Made by a program: the position numbers and the translations under genes. From Plasticicumulans lactativorans (lineage in GTDB: Bacteria > Pseudomonadota > Gammaproteobacteria > Competibacterales > Competibacteraceae): a DNA stretch of 64,000 nt. Positions 45,425-56,102 of this stretch are shown here, in pieces (within the stretch, counting starts at the first letter, position 1; each line of letters opens with the position of its first letter). A model generated the notes under the pieces. It was given only the letters and a program-made list of their open reading frames with translations. It had not been told where the DNA came from and did no database searches. Location: NCBI RefSeq assembly GCF_004341245.1, contig NZ_SLWY01000018.1, forward strand, positions 1 through 64,000, in the 5' to 3' direction.

Positions 45425-46504
45425 TCAGGTCGCGAGGGCGGCGCCGTCCGGCTCGACCGCAGCGGCGGTCCGCGACGGCAGTTCGCGCCTGACGAAGTAG
45501 CCGGGGTCGCGGCGCTGGCGCAGCACGGTCGGGACGATCTCGCGATAGGCGGCGAACAGGTTCGGATACGGCGCCGGGCACTGATTCTTGATCGCCTCGT
45601 GCAGCGCGGGCAGCGCGTGGTAGGGGACCATCGGATACATGTGGTGCTCGAGGTGGTAGTTCATGTTCCAGTAGATGAAGCGGAACACCGGGTTCATGTG
45701 GATCGTGCGGCTGTTGAGGCGATGGTCGAGCACGTCCTCGGCCAGGCCCACGTGCTGGGAGATGCCGAACACCAGCGACAGCCACGCGCCGTACAGGCTG
45801 GGCAGGCCGACCAGCATCGCCGGCAGCAGGCTGCCGGTGAGCACGCAGGTGGCGATCACGGCGACGAAGAGCGCGAGGAAGATGCGCGCCTGCACGAACA
45901 CCTTGTTCCACTCCATCTCGGGGATGTAGGTCTTTTCCTCCTCGGTCAGCCGCCCGGCGGCATGCCGGGACAGGCTGCCGATCAACTGGAAGCCGGCCTT
46001 CAGCGCGAACAGGTCGAGGAACAGGTTCAGGAAGGACGGCGGCCGCGGCGCGACGATTTCGGGGTCGCGACCGACGATGATGGTGTCGGTGTGGTGCCGG
46101 GCATGCATCCAGCGGCGCACCGTCGGCTCGTACAGCGTCATGAAGCAGGCGATGTAGTACACGCCGTCATTGAGCCAGCGCGTCTTGAAGGCGGTGCCGT
46201 GGCTGCACTCGTGCCAGCGCGAATTGGACGCCGAACCGTAAAGCACGCCGTAGACGAAGAAGAACGGCACGCACCACGCGCTGCCCCAGAAATACACGCC
46301 GCCGGCACCGGATACCGCCAGCGCCGCGAACCAGATCAGCGTGTCGCGAATCGCCGGCGCGTCCTCGCGCTTCATCAGTTCCTTCAGTTCCTTGCGCGGC
46401 ACTTCGCAGCCGTGCCATTTCGCCGATACCAGGCCTTTCTCCGCAGCGCGCGCGGCTTCGGGGCCGATGAGGCTGTAATCGCGTTTGGTGAAGGCTGTCG
46501 CCAT
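45425..46504 (-). CDS. mocD: MocD-like membrane diiron oxygenase (fatty-acid desaturase superfamily)
   Basis: 359 aa. Three histidine boxes: His98-ECS-His102, His134-AR-His137-His138 and His284-LE-His287-His288, with hydrophobic pairs at about 55-92 and 205-250. This is the AlkB/desaturase-type membrane diiron fold. In rhizobia, MocD with MocE and MocF is needed to remove the O-methyl group of 3-O-methyl-scyllo-inosamine, after which the product enters inositol breakdown. The setting here, inside an iol cluster, matches that model. A plain lipid desaturase is the main alternative, but those are not usually linked to a Rieske ferredoxin and reductase. Confidence 0.8.
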   Translation of the reverse strand: MATAFTKRDYSLIGPEAARAAEKGLVSAKWHGCEVPRKELKELMKREDAPAIRDTLIWFAALAVSGAGGVYFWGSAWCVPFFFVYGVLYGSASNSRWHECSHGTAFKTRWLNDGVYYIACFMTLYEPTVRRWMHARHHTDTIIVGRDPEIVAPRPPSFLNLFLDLFALKAGFQLIGSLSRHAAGRLTEEEKTYIPEMEWNKVFVQARIFLALFVAVIATCVLTGSLLPAMLVGLPSLYGAWLSLVFGISQHVGLAEDVLDHRLNSRTIHMNPVFRFIYWNMNYHLEHHMYPMVPYHALPALHEAIKNQCPAPYPNLFAAYREIVPTVLRQRRDPGYFVRRELPSRTAAAVEPDGAALAT

Positions 46505-47062
46505 CGTGCTCTCCTCGGTGCTGTTCGGACGCTGCCCGCGTGAGCGGATGCGTCGATTTGTCGTGTGCTCATCCGTGAGGCAAATCCTAAGAAGGCGACA
46601 TCATCGGTGCAATCATTTTGTGATATTTAACATCAAATCAAATCAACAACTTTGGGGCAGTCTACGATAGATAAAATCATTCGAAGGTTCGCCCGGAATG
46701 CTGCGAGCGACACGCGGAAGCCCGCGTGCAGAAGGGCTGGAACAGGCTCGGGGCCCGCGGACGAAGGGGGGGTTGCGGGGGAAGGGGTCTACATTGGAGT
46801 GGCGTGCACGGGAGTCGCGCCCGCTGCGGGCGAAGAAGAACCGTGGGGGTGTCGAGGCGCGAGGGTGTTCGCCCGTCGGGGGGCCCGCGCGTCGGGGGTG
46901 CGATGAAAGGCGGAGAGTGGCTGCGACGGCTGCGGCGCCACGGCGGTGCCCGCACACAGGATCGTTCGGGTATCGAGGTCTTACATGATGGGCGCCCGCT
47001 GCCGATGATCGAAATCGATCATCGGCAGCGGGCTGGCGAGGGGCTGTCGGGGGAGGCGCCGC
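46505..47062. other. Intergenic region upstream of mocD
   Basis: 558 bp. An AT-rich stretch at 46590-46680 is the likely mocD promoter; I find no GGAA-N6-TTCC box in it. The rest is GC-rich up to a long hairpin at 46994-47033. No gene is supported. Confidence 0.45.
46994..47033 (-). terminator. 19-bp perfect inverted repeat after the ABC permease
   Basis: Left arm 46994-47012 (GCCCGCTGCCGATGATCGA) pairs perfectly with 47015-47033 around AA. It lies 30 bp past the permease stop. There is no U run on either side, so it acts as a factor-dependent terminator, an mRNA-protecting hairpin or a cruciform. Confidence 0.6.
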
Positions 47063-48073
47063 TCAGATCTTGCGCTTGCTGCGGTAGGTGTCGGCGATCA
47101 CCGCGACGACGATGATCACGCCCTTGACGATCTGCTGGATGTAGGCGTCGATGCCGAGGAAGGTGAAGCCGCTGGTCATCATGCCGAGGATCAGCGCGCC
47201 GATCACCGTGCCGGTGATGCGTCCGACGCCGCCGGCGAGGCTGACGCCGCCGATCACCGCGGCGGCGATCGCATCGAGCTCATACGACAGGCCCATGCCC
47301 GACTGGCCGCTGGCCGCGCGGGCCGAGGCGACCACCCCCGCGAGCCCGGAGAGCGCGCCGGCGATCGTGTAGACAGTGATCAGGTGGCGCTTGACGTCGA
47401 TGCCCGACACGCGCGCCGCGGTCATGTTGCCGCCGATGGCATAGGTGTACTTGCCGTACTTGGTGTAGCGCAGCGCGATGTGGAACACCACCGCCATCAT
47501 CAGGAAAATCATCACCGGCATCGCCCCGGCACCGATCGCCGTGTAACTGTCGGACAACTGGCTGATCGGCTTGCCATGGGTGTAGTACTGCGCGAGGCCG
47601 CGCGCCGTGACCATCATGCCGAGCGTGGCGATGAACGGCGGGATGCCGGTGGCCGCGATCAGGCTGCCGTTGATCAGGCCGCAAACGGTGCCCACCAGCA
47701 GGCCCGCGACCACCGGGATGAACACCGGCAGGCCACCCAGGCCCTCGAACACCGGTCGGGCGACGTCCGCACTCTGCGCGAGGCTCGCGGCCACCATCGC
47801 CGAAAGCGCGAGCACCGAGCCCGACGACAGGTCGATGCCGGTGGTGATGATCACCTGCGTGACGCCGATGGCCAGCAGGCCGATCACCGACACCTGCAGG
47901 ATCATGATGACCAGCCGCTGGGAATTGAACAGAAAACTCTGGCCGTTGAAGATCCAGCCAAGCACTTCAAAGATGACCGCGATGCCGAGCAGCACGAACA
48001 GGATGCTCAGTTCCGGTGGCAGCCGCCGGGCCTTTGCGACCAGCGCCTTGGGATTGGTGACGACGGTACTCAT
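47063..48073 (-). CDS. Ribose-type ABC permease, probable inositol importer
   Basis: 336 aa, about eight to ten membrane segments. TTGIDLSSGSVLALSAM, ATGIPPFIATLGMM, AIGGNMTAARVSGIDV and AVIGGVSLAGGVGRI are the conserved blocks of RbsC/XylH (CUT2) permeases. It forms the channel of the importer encoded with the ATPase and binding protein. Inositol specificity rests on the iolG and mmsA genes in the same run. Confidence 0.9.
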   Translation of the reverse strand: MSTVVTNPKALVAKARRLPPELSILFVLLGIAVIFEVLGWIFNGQSFLFNSQRLVIMILQVSVIGLLAIGVTQVIITTGIDLSSGSVLALSAMVAASLAQSADVARPVFEGLGGLPVFIPVVAGLLVGTVCGLINGSLIAATGIPPFIATLGMMVTARGLAQYYTHGKPISQLSDSYTAIGAGAMPVMIFLMMAVVFHIALRYTKYGKYTYAIGGNMTAARVSGIDVKRHLITVYTIAGALSGLAGVVASARAASGQSGMGLSYELDAIAAAVIGGVSLAGGVGRITGTVIGALILGMMTSGFTFLGIDAYIQQIVKGVIIVVAVIADTYRSKRKI

Positions 48074-48191
48074 GATGATCTCCTCCGCTGGGTTCGGTAC
48101 GCGTCCTGCGGCGTGCGCCGGAGCGGTCCGGTGCCGGGGGCGGACGTGTCGTATTGGGGGCGAGGGGCGGATACGGGGCCGTTGCCGCGTA

Positions 48192-49730
48192 TCAGTCCGA
48201 GGCGAGGTGCAGGATGGCCTCCTGCGTCAGCTCATCGCGCTTGAGTTCGCCGGTGACGTGGCCGTCGTGCATCACCAGGACGCGGTCGCACATGCCGATG
48301 ATCTCGGCCATTTCCGACGAAATCATGATGATGGCGACGCCGTCCGCGGCCAGTTCGGAGATCAGCTTGTAGATTTCCGCCTTGGCACCGACGTCGATGC
48401 CGCGGGTCGGCTCGTCGAGGATCAGGACCTTGGGCTTGGTCAGCAGCCAGCGTCCGATCAGCGCCTTCTGCTGGTTGCCGCCGCTGAGGTTCTCGATGAT
48501 CTGGTACAGCGACGGCGTCTTGACCCGCAGGCTCTGGCGCAGCTTTTCGCATTCCTCGCTGACCGTGCGCTGGCGCACGAAGCCCAGACGGCCGAGAAAG
48601 CCGGGCAGCGACGCGATCTCCATGTTCTCCAGCACCGGCAGCACCAGGAACAGGCCCGATGCCTTGCGGTCCTCGGTCAGCAGCGCGAGCCCGGCATCGA
48701 TGGCCTGGCGCGGGCTTTTGATCTCCACGCGCTTGCCGTTGACGTAGATTTCGCCGCCGCTGGCCGGGTACATGCCGTAAATGGTCTCGGCGACCTCGGT
48801 GCGGCCTGCACCCATCAGGCCGGCGAAACCGAGGATCTCGCCGCCGCGTAACTGGAACGAAACGCCGCTGAACACGCCCTGGCGCGAGAGGCTGCGCACG
48901 TCGAGCACCACGTCGCGCAGTGGCACCGTGGTCTTCGGGAACATCTGCGTCAGTTCGCGACCGACCATCAGGGTGATCAGCTTGTCGCGATCGAGTTCGG
49001 ATGCCGGCTTGGTGGTGATGTAGTGGCCATCGCGGAACACCGAGATGTCGTCGGCGATGTTGAACACCTCGACCATCTTGTGCGTGATGTAGACGATGCC
49101 CTTACCCTGGGCCTTGAGGTCGGCGATGATCGCGAACAGGTGCTCGACTTCCTTTTCGGTGATCGCCGAGGTCGGCTCGTCCATGATCAGCACGTCCGAG
49201 TCGTACGAGACTGCCTTCGCGATTTCGACCATCTGCCGGTTGGCGATCGACAGGTGCTGGACCTGCTCCTCCGGATCGAGGTCGATATGCAGACGGTCGA
49301 ACAGTTCGCGGGTGCGGCGGAACAGTTCGGCGTGATCGACGAAACCGAGCTTGTTCAGCGGTTCGCGGCCGATCCAGATGTTTTCGGCGATCGTCGTGAA
49401 AGGCACCAGGTTGAGTTCCTGGTGGATCATCGCAATGCCTTTCTGCAGCGCATCGAGCGGCGAATGCAGCACGACGCGCTCGCCCTTGACGCGAATCTGG
49501 CCTTCGTCGGGCTGGTAGATGCCGGCGATGATCTTCATCAGCGTCGACTTGCCGGCCCCGTTCTCGCCCATCAGCGCATGGACGGTGCCGGGACGCAGCT
49601 TGAGCTGGACACCGGCCAGGGCGATCACGCCCGGAAAGCCCTTCATGATGCCTTCGGCTTCGAGCAGGTACGTGCCTGCCGCGGCCCGGGGCATGGTGGA
49701 ACTCGTTTGATCTTTCAGTACGGCAGACAT
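48192..49730 (-). CDS. Ribose-type ABC ATPase (two nucleotide-binding domains)
   Basis: 512 aa, RbsA/MglA type. The first half has Walker [10 protein letters not shown], signature [14 protein letters not shown] and Walker [12 protein letters not shown]; the second half has the degenerate [17 protein letters not shown]-loop usual for this family, LSGGNQQK and [13 protein letters not shown]. It energises the importer. A hairpin separates it from the binding-protein gene upstream. Confidence 0.92.
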   Translation of the reverse strand: MSAVLKDQTSSTMPRAAAGTYLLEAEGIMKGFPGVIALAGVQLKLRPGTVHALMGENGAGKSTLMKIIAGIYQPDEGQIRVKGERVVLHSPLDALQKGIAMIHQELNLVPFTTIAENIWIGREPLNKLGFVDHAELFRRTRELFDRLHIDLDPEEQVQHLSIANRQMVEIAKAVSYDSDVLIMDEPTSAITEKEVEHLFAIIADLKAQGKGIVYITHKMVEVFNIADDISVFRDGHYITTKPASELDRDKLITLMVGRELTQMFPKTTVPLRDVVLDVRSLSRQGVFSGVSFQLRGGEILGFAGLMGAGRTEVAETIYGMYPASGGEIYVNGKRVEIKSPRQAIDAGLALLTEDRKASGLFLVLPVLENMEIASLPGFLGRLGFVRQRTVSEECEKLRQSLRVKTPSLYQIIENLSGGNQQKALIGRWLLTKPKVLILDEPTRGIDVGAKAEIYKLISELAADGVAIIMISSEMAEIIGMCDRVLVMHDGHVTGELKRDELTQEAILHLASD

Positions 49731-49762
49731 GACGTGCCCTCGCGCGCTTGGATCGGTTCAGG

Positions 49763-49793
49763 GCCCGGCGGCGAATGTGGACCGCCGCCGGGC
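49763..49793 (-). terminator. Stem-loop between the binding-protein and ATPase genes
   Basis: GCCCGGCGGCG (49763-49773) pairs with CGCCGCCGGGC (49783-49793). No T run. Similar in place to the hairpin at 3835-3869: both follow a binding-protein gene and may raise its transcript level relative to the rest of the operon. Confidence 0.5.
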
Positions 49794-49804
49794 GTCATAT
49801 CGCC

Positions 49805-50725
49805 TTACTTGTTCATGAAGTCCTTGTAGTTTTCCGGCGTGACCAGCTGGAACGGCGTCATCACGAACTGCTCGGTCTTTTCGCCGTTGGCCATCTTGAC
49901 TGCAGTGTCGATCGCCGAGGTGCCCTGGCCCTTCGCGTCCTGGAACACGGTGACCGCCATCGTGCCCTTCTTCATCTCGACCAGCGCGTCGGGGGTGGCA
50001 TCGACGCCACCCACCAGTATCTTGTCCGGGGCCACGCCGGCCTGCTTCAGCGCCATGATGGCGCCGATCGCCATCTCGTCGTTGTTGGAGGCGACGGCAT
50101 CGATCTGCTTGCCCGTCGTGATCCAGTTGCTCATCAGGTTCATGCCTTCGGCACGCTGCCAGTTAGCGGTCTGCTCCTCGACGATCTTGATGTCGGGGTA
50201 CTTCGCGAACACGTTCTTGACACCCTTGGTGCGGGTGCGGGCGGCTTCGGTCGACAGCTCACCCATCATGATCGCGACGTTGCCCTTGCCGTTGAGCTTC
50301 TTGGCCAGGTACTCGCCCTGCATCGTGCCCGAGACGTTCTCGTCCGAGCCGACGTAGACGACGCCCTCGGGCAGCTTCTCCTCGGGCAGGCGGTTGACGT
50401 AGATCAGCTTGATGCCGGCCTTCATCGCCTTTTCCGTGATGTTCCGCGTGGCCGCGCTGTCGATCGGGTTGACGATCATCACGTCGACCTTCTGGGCGAT
50501 GAAGTTCTCGACCTGCGAGATCTGCTTGACGACGTCCTTCTGGCCGTCCTCGAACTGGATGTCGACGCCCTTGGCCTTTGCCTCGGCGGCCATCGCCTCA
50601 CGCAGATAAGTCAGGAAGTTGTCGTCGAAGGACGACATCGTCACGCCGATGGTGGTCTTGGCGAACGCCGGGTTCGCACCCATGACCAGGGCGGCGAGCA
50701 GGGAAGCGGCAACGGTACGGTTCAT
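49805..50725 (-). CDS. Ribose-type periplasmic binding protein, probable inositol-binding
   Basis: 306 aa. Signal peptide MNRTVAASLLAALVMGANP-AFA, then KTTIGVTMSSFDDNFLTYLREAM, IVNPIDSAATRNITEKAM and ASNNDEMAIGAIMALKQAG, the pattern of RbsB/IbpA-type proteins (Peripla_BP_4). It delivers the polyol to the permease. By context myo-inositol or a derivative is the ligand. Confidence 0.9.
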   Translation of the reverse strand: MNRTVAASLLAALVMGANPAFAKTTIGVTMSSFDDNFLTYLREAMAAEAKAKGVDIQFEDGQKDVVKQISQVENFIAQKVDVMIVNPIDSAATRNITEKAMKAGIKLIYVNRLPEEKLPEGVVYVGSDENVSGTMQGEYLAKKLNGKGNVAIMMGELSTEAARTRTKGVKNVFAKYPDIKIVEEQTANWQRAEGMNLMSNWITTGKQIDAVASNNDEMAIGAIMALKQAGVAPDKILVGGVDATPDALVEMKKGTMAVTVFQDAKGQGTSAIDTAVKMANGEKTEQFVMTPFQLVTPENYKDFMNK

Positions 50726-50835
50726 GGTGGAGCTCCTCTCGTATCTGCTTTCTAGTGGTGGTCAGGCGGGTTATGCCGAAGGTCCGCAGGCCGCCTCGGG
50801 CGGCGGCCACGGCGGCATCTCGGGGGGCGCGACCG

Positions 50836-51822
50836 TTACAGGCGCACCGCGCGGCCTTCGCGCAGCGAAGTCAGGGCGGCATCGGCGAGCAGCAGGGCGG
50901 CACGGCCGTCGGCGACGGTCGCGAGCGGCTCGCGCCCCTCGATGACCATGTTGACGAAGTCGTCGAGCTCGGCCTGATAGGCGGCCACGTAGCGCTGCAG
51001 GAAGAAGTCGAGCGGCTTGTCGGAGCTGACGCCGTTCGCCCCCGCGTGCACCACCTGGGTCGCGGTGTGGTTGCCGGCCTGCAGCATGCCCTTGGAGCCG
51101 AAGGCCTCGACGCGCTGGTCGTAGCCGTAGGTGGCGCGACGGCTGTTGTTGATGATCGCGAGCTTGCCGCTGGCGGTCTTCATCGACACGGTGGCGGTGT
51201 CGACGTCACCGGCCTCGCCGATGGCGGGGTCGACGTTGACGGCGGCGGCGGCGTAGATCTCCACCGGCTCCTCGCCGAGCAGCCAGCGGGCCATGTCGAA
51301 GTCGTGGATCATCATGTCGCGGAACAGCCCGCCCGAGACCTTGATGTAGCTGACCGGCGGCGGCGCGGGGTCGCGGCTGGTGATGCTGAGGATCTCCAGC
51401 CTGCCGATCTCGCCCGCCACCAGGCGCTCGCGCAGGCTGCGGAAGGTCGGGTCGTAGCGGCGGTTGAAGCCCATCGCGACGGCGACGCCGGTTGCCTTGA
51501 CGGTGGCCAGGCACTGGTCGCAGCGGGCGATGCTGAGGTCGACGGGCTTCTCGCAGAACACCGCCTTGCCGGCCCGGGCCGCGGCCTCGATGAGGTCGGC
51601 GTGGGTATCGGTGGAACTGGCGATGATCACCGCACCGACGGACTTGTCGGCGAGCGCGGTGGCGACGTCGCTGACCTGCGCGCCGTGGCGCGCGGCGAGC
51701 GCGGCGGCGGCCTCGGCGTTGACGTCGACGACGTAGGCGAGCTCGACATCGGGGCGGCGCGCGACGTTGTCGGCGTGGATCGCGCCGATGCGCCCGGCGC
51801 CGAATTGAGCGATGCGTAGCAT
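50836..51822 (-). CDS. iolG: Inositol 2-dehydrogenase
   Basis: 328 aa, Gfo/Idh/MocA family. Rossmann motif FGAGRIG (7-13), catalytic Glu91-Lys92-Pro93, and DMMIHDFDMARWLLGEE with the Asp and His of the active site. It oxidises myo-inositol to scyllo-inosose with NAD. It lies 36 bp downstream of mmsA and upstream of the importer genes on one transcript. Confidence 0.9.
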   Translation of the reverse strand: MLRIAQFGAGRIGAIHADNVARRPDVELAYVVDVNAEAAAALAARHGAQVSDVATALADKSVGAVIIASSTDTHADLIEAAARAGKAVFCEKPVDLSIARCDQCLATVKATGVAVAMGFNRRYDPTFRSLRERLVAGEIGRLEILSITSRDPAPPPVSYIKVSGGLFRDMMIHDFDMARWLLGEEPVEIYAAAAVNVDPAIGEAGDVDTATVSMKTASGKLAIINNSRRATYGYDQRVEAFGSKGMLQAGNHTATQVVHAGANGVSSDKPLDFFLQRYVAAYQAELDDFVNMVIEGREPLATVADGRAALLLADAALTSLREGRAVRL

Positions 51823-51858
51823 GTCGGGACTTCCTCTGGCGGGTGGAGGGGGGGCGGA

Positions 51859-53358
<1,500 letters not shown>

Positions 53359-53877
53359 CTGAATCTCCACAAGTGGTGGGTCGTGTATCGGTTGCAACGG
53401 CGGCTGGCACGCGTGGCGCCGGGAACCGCACCCCCTTGCCGCGGCTCCTCACCCGACCCCGGAGGAGCGCGAGGCCGGCATGTCGAACGCCGAGAGGCGG
53501 GTGGCCGGTCCATCACGCCCGCGCCGGCGCATGTGGCGAGGCGTTGGAGAAACTATAGTGGAATATAAATTCCAAAACAATAGAAAATGGAATTGCGCAT
53601 GCGAAAAAGATGCGCCGACCGCGGCTGCCGAAGGACGAGAACGGGCGGCGATCCGGGAGGAAAACGACGGACGGAGGGGGGGTTGCCGTGCGCGTGGCGC
53701 AGCGTTGTCAGGGAAGGCTGACGCCCGGATCAGGGCGCCACAAAAACGTTACAGAAATCGCGTGCAGGGGGCTTGCGAGGGGCGAATGGTGCGTCGCACA
53801 ATAGGTCACGCCTGAACCTATTCCAGGCGCCACCACCACCCATGACCAACCCGCGCACGTGCGCAGAGGCAAAGAGG
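53359..53877. other. Intergenic region upstream of mmsA
   Basis: 519 bp. Holds the mmsA promoter area with the IolR box at 53560-53573 in an AT-rich patch (53550-53600), then GC-rich sequence up to the SemiSWEET-like gene. No other gene is supported. Confidence 0.5.
53560..53573. promoter_or_regulatory. IolR-type box upstream of mmsA
   Basis: GGAA-TATAAA-TTCC, a perfect match to GGAA-N6-TTCC, inside TGGAATATAAATTCCA. A partial second copy (TGGAATTGCGCATGC) starts 28 bp further upstream of mmsA. Confidence 0.75.
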
Positions 53878-54183
53878 ATGACCCCCGACCTCCCCGTGGA
53901 TGTCGTCGAACTGATCGGTTCCGTCGCCGGTGTCTTCACCACGCTGGCATTCCTGCCCCAGGTCCTGCAGATCTGGCGTACGCACTCGACGCGCGACGTT
54001 TCGCTGGGGATGTACCTGATCTTCTGCAGCGGCGTGACGCTGTGGCTGGTCTACGGCCTGCTGATCGGTTCCGTGCCGGTGGTGGTCGCCAATGCCGTCA
54101 CCCTGGCGCTGGCTTCGACGATCCTCGGCATGAAGCTCGCTTGGCGCAAAGGCGAGCAGGCGGCCGCCGAGCCGGTGGTCTGA
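53878..54183 (+). CDS. SemiSWEET/PQ-loop sugar transporter
   Basis: 101 aa with three membrane helices and the PQ motif in TLAFLPQVLQIWRTHSTRDVS, then NAVTLALASTILGMKLAW. SemiSWEETs dimerise and move sugars down a gradient. I chose ATG 53878 because AGAGG lies just upstream and it gives the normal family length; an ATG 36 bp earlier has no ribosome site. Its sugar is unknown; it is divergent from mmsA. Confidence 0.85.
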   Translation: MTPDLPVDVVELIGSVAGVFTTLAFLPQVLQIWRTHSTRDVSLGMYLIFCSGVTLWLVYGLLIGSVPVVVANAVTLALASTILGMKLAWRKGEQAAAEPVV

Positions 54184-54200
54184 CACGCATTTGAAGACTG

Positions 54201-54223
54201 CGCCCGCCGCGCGGCGGCGGGCG
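54201..54223. terminator. Stem-loop between convergent genes
   Basis: CGCCCGCCGC and GCGGCGGGCG pair around GCG, 17 bp past the SemiSWEET stop and 5 bp past the EamA stop on the other strand. No T run. Confidence 0.45.
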
Positions 54224-54228
54224 TCGCG

Positions 54229-55116
54229 TCAGCCGTGCCGGGGGCGCCTGACGATCGAGTGCCAGCGGCTGATCAGCAGTGCGCACAGGATCAGTGCGCA
54301 GCCGCCGAGCTGCACGCCGCTCATCCGCTCGCCGAGCCACACGGTCGCCACCAGCGCGGTCCACACCGGCTCCAGCGTCATCACCAGCGCGGCGTGGCTG
54401 ACCGGCGCCATGCTCTGCGCCTTCACCTGCAGGAAGAAGCGCAGGCTGGTGGCGATCAGGATGCTCGCCAGCAGCCAGCCGAGGGTCCCGCCGCCGATGG
54501 TCGCGGGCCAGCGTTCGACCAGCGTCGACGTCAGCAGCGCCATCGCGCCCACCATGCCGAGCTGGACCGCGGTCAGCGGCAGCACCGGGATGCGCGCGGC
54601 GAAGCGCGTGTTCAGGTTGAAGTGCACCGCGAGCCCGGCGGCGCAGGCGAGGAAGAACGCATCGGACGACGTGAAATGCACGGCGCCGCCCTTCTGCAGT
54701 GACAGGCACGCCAGGCCGGCGGTCGCCACGGCCGCCGCCGCCCAGGTGCTGCGGCTGACGTGCACGGCGAACAGGAACCGCCCGGCGAGCGGGGCGAGGA
54801 TCACGCCGAGGCTGGTGATGAAGGCACCGACGCCGACGTGGGTCGCGTAAAAAAGCCCCATGATCCAGCACAGCATCGCCACGCCCATGACCACGCCAAC
54901 CGCCGCGGCGCGCAGGCGCTGGGCGGCATCGAGGCGGCGCAGCGGGCCGTAGCCGATGGTGCCGAGCAGCAGCCCCGCAAGCAGGAAGCGCACCCCCATG
55001 AACAGCAGCGGCGGCAGGCCCTGCAGCGCCTTCAGCGAGAACACCCAGCCCGCGGCGGCCAGCAGCGTGACCAGGACCATCAGCAGGTCCGCCTTCAGAT
55101 GATCGTTTGCCGGCAC
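54229..55116 (-). CDS. EamA/DMT-family inner-membrane transporter
   Basis: 295 aa with about ten membrane segments in two EamA repeats (MGVRFLLAGLLLGTIGYGP; LEPVWTALVATVWLGERMSG near the end). I chose the GTG at 55116 because GGAGGTGGAGAAC directly precedes it; longer forms lack a site. Members move metabolites or amino acids, mostly outward. Substrate unknown; it lies between two iol gene runs on the same strand. Confidence 0.85.
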   Translation of the reverse strand: MPANDHLKADLLMVLVTLLAAAGWVFSLKALQGLPPLLFMGVRFLLAGLLLGTIGYGPLRRLDAAQRLRAAAVGVVMGVAMLCWIMGLFYATHVGVGAFITSLGVILAPLAGRFLFAVHVSRSTWAAAAVATAGLACLSLQKGGAVHFTSSDAFFLACAAGLAVHFNLNTRFAARIPVLPLTAVQLGMVGAMALLTSTLVERWPATIGGGTLGWLLASILIATSLRFFLQVKAQSMAPVSHAALVMTLEPVWTALVATVWLGERMSGVQLGGCALILCALLISRWHSIVRRPRHG

Positions 55117-55234
55117 GTTCTCCACCTCCCGCACGCTATCGCCGCCGGCACGCAGTGCGCCGGCCGAGCCGCGGGCGATCATCGCAGGGCGCGGCGCAAA
55201 GGGAAGGGCCGCGGCGGCGTCATGTGGCCGGCGC

Positions 55235-56035
55235 TCAGAGCGTGAAGGCGTCGCGGAAGCGCTGCAGCGCGACCTCGTCGTCGCCCGAGGCCCAGCCTTC
55301 CAGGCCGACCGTGCCGCGCCATCCCAGCGCGTCGAGCGCGCGGGCGATGGCGGCGTAGTGGATCTCGCCGGTGCCGGGCTCGCAGCGGCCGGGCACGTCG
55401 GCGACCTGGATCTCGGCGATCCACGGCAGGCAGCGCCTGCACAGCTCGATCAGGTTCCCCTCGCCGATCTGCGCGTGGTACAGGTCGAGGTTCAGGCCGA
55501 GGCTCTCGCGGTCGATCGACGACACCAGCGCCAGCGTGTCCTCGGCGCGGCCGAACGGCGTGCCCGGGTGGTCGAGCGGCAGGTTGAGGTTCTCGAGCAT
55601 GAAGGTGACGCCGTGCCGCTCGCCGAGGTCGGCGATGCGGCTGAGCGTGTCGCGTGCCTTCAGCCACATCGCCCCGGTGACGATCGGGCAGGGCTGCACC
55701 GGCAGGCCGCGGCTGTCGAGGCCGGTGCCGTGCAGGTTCAGGCGCGGCACGCCGAGTTCCTTCGCCACCGGGATCGACTGCGCCGCGGTGCGCAGCAGTT
55801 CGTCCGCGCCGGCGTCGTCGGCGAGCGTGCCGCTGACGTAGCCGGTCATCGACGAGAACGTGGCCCCGGTCGCGGCGAGCGCGGGAATGTCGTGCCGGGT
55901 CCAGTCCCAGATCTCGACCTGGTAGCCCAGGGCGTCGAGGCGCTTGACGCGCTCGACCGGCGGCAGGTCGCGGAACAGCATTTCGGCGGACGCGGCCAGC
56001 GTGAAGGGCCCGAGCTGCGGCGAAGGTTTGCTCAA
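55235..56035 (-). CDS. Hydroxypyruvate isomerase/IolI-like TIM-barrel protein
   Basis: 266 aa with a TTG start (MSKPSPQLGPFTLAASAEML). VTFMLENLNLP (Glu), LGLNLDLYHAQ (Asp, His), IQVADVPGR and GLEGWASGDD (Glu) give the metal site of the Hyi branch of the xylose-isomerase-like superfamily. It lies 67 bp downstream of the Gfo/Idh-like gene, last in the iolD run. Could isomerise an inosose (IolI-like) or hydroxypyruvate; not decidable from sequence. Confidence 0.8.
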   Translation of the reverse strand: MSKPSPQLGPFTLAASAEMLFRDLPPVERVKRLDALGYQVEIWDWTRHDIPALAATGATFSSMTGYVSGTLADDAGADELLRTAAQSIPVAKELGVPRLNLHGTGLDSRGLPVQPCPIVTGAMWLKARDTLSRIADLGERHGVTFMLENLNLPLDHPGTPFGRAEDTLALVSSIDRESLGLNLDLYHAQIGEGNLIELCRRCLPWIAEIQVADVPGRCEPGTGEIHYAAIARALDALGWRGTVGLEGWASGDDEVALQRFRDAFTL

Positions 56036-56102
56036 GGTGAACGGCCTCGTGCGTGATCGATGAAGGATGCGAAGGCGCTGCCGGGACGGGCCCGGCGGCC
56101 GT

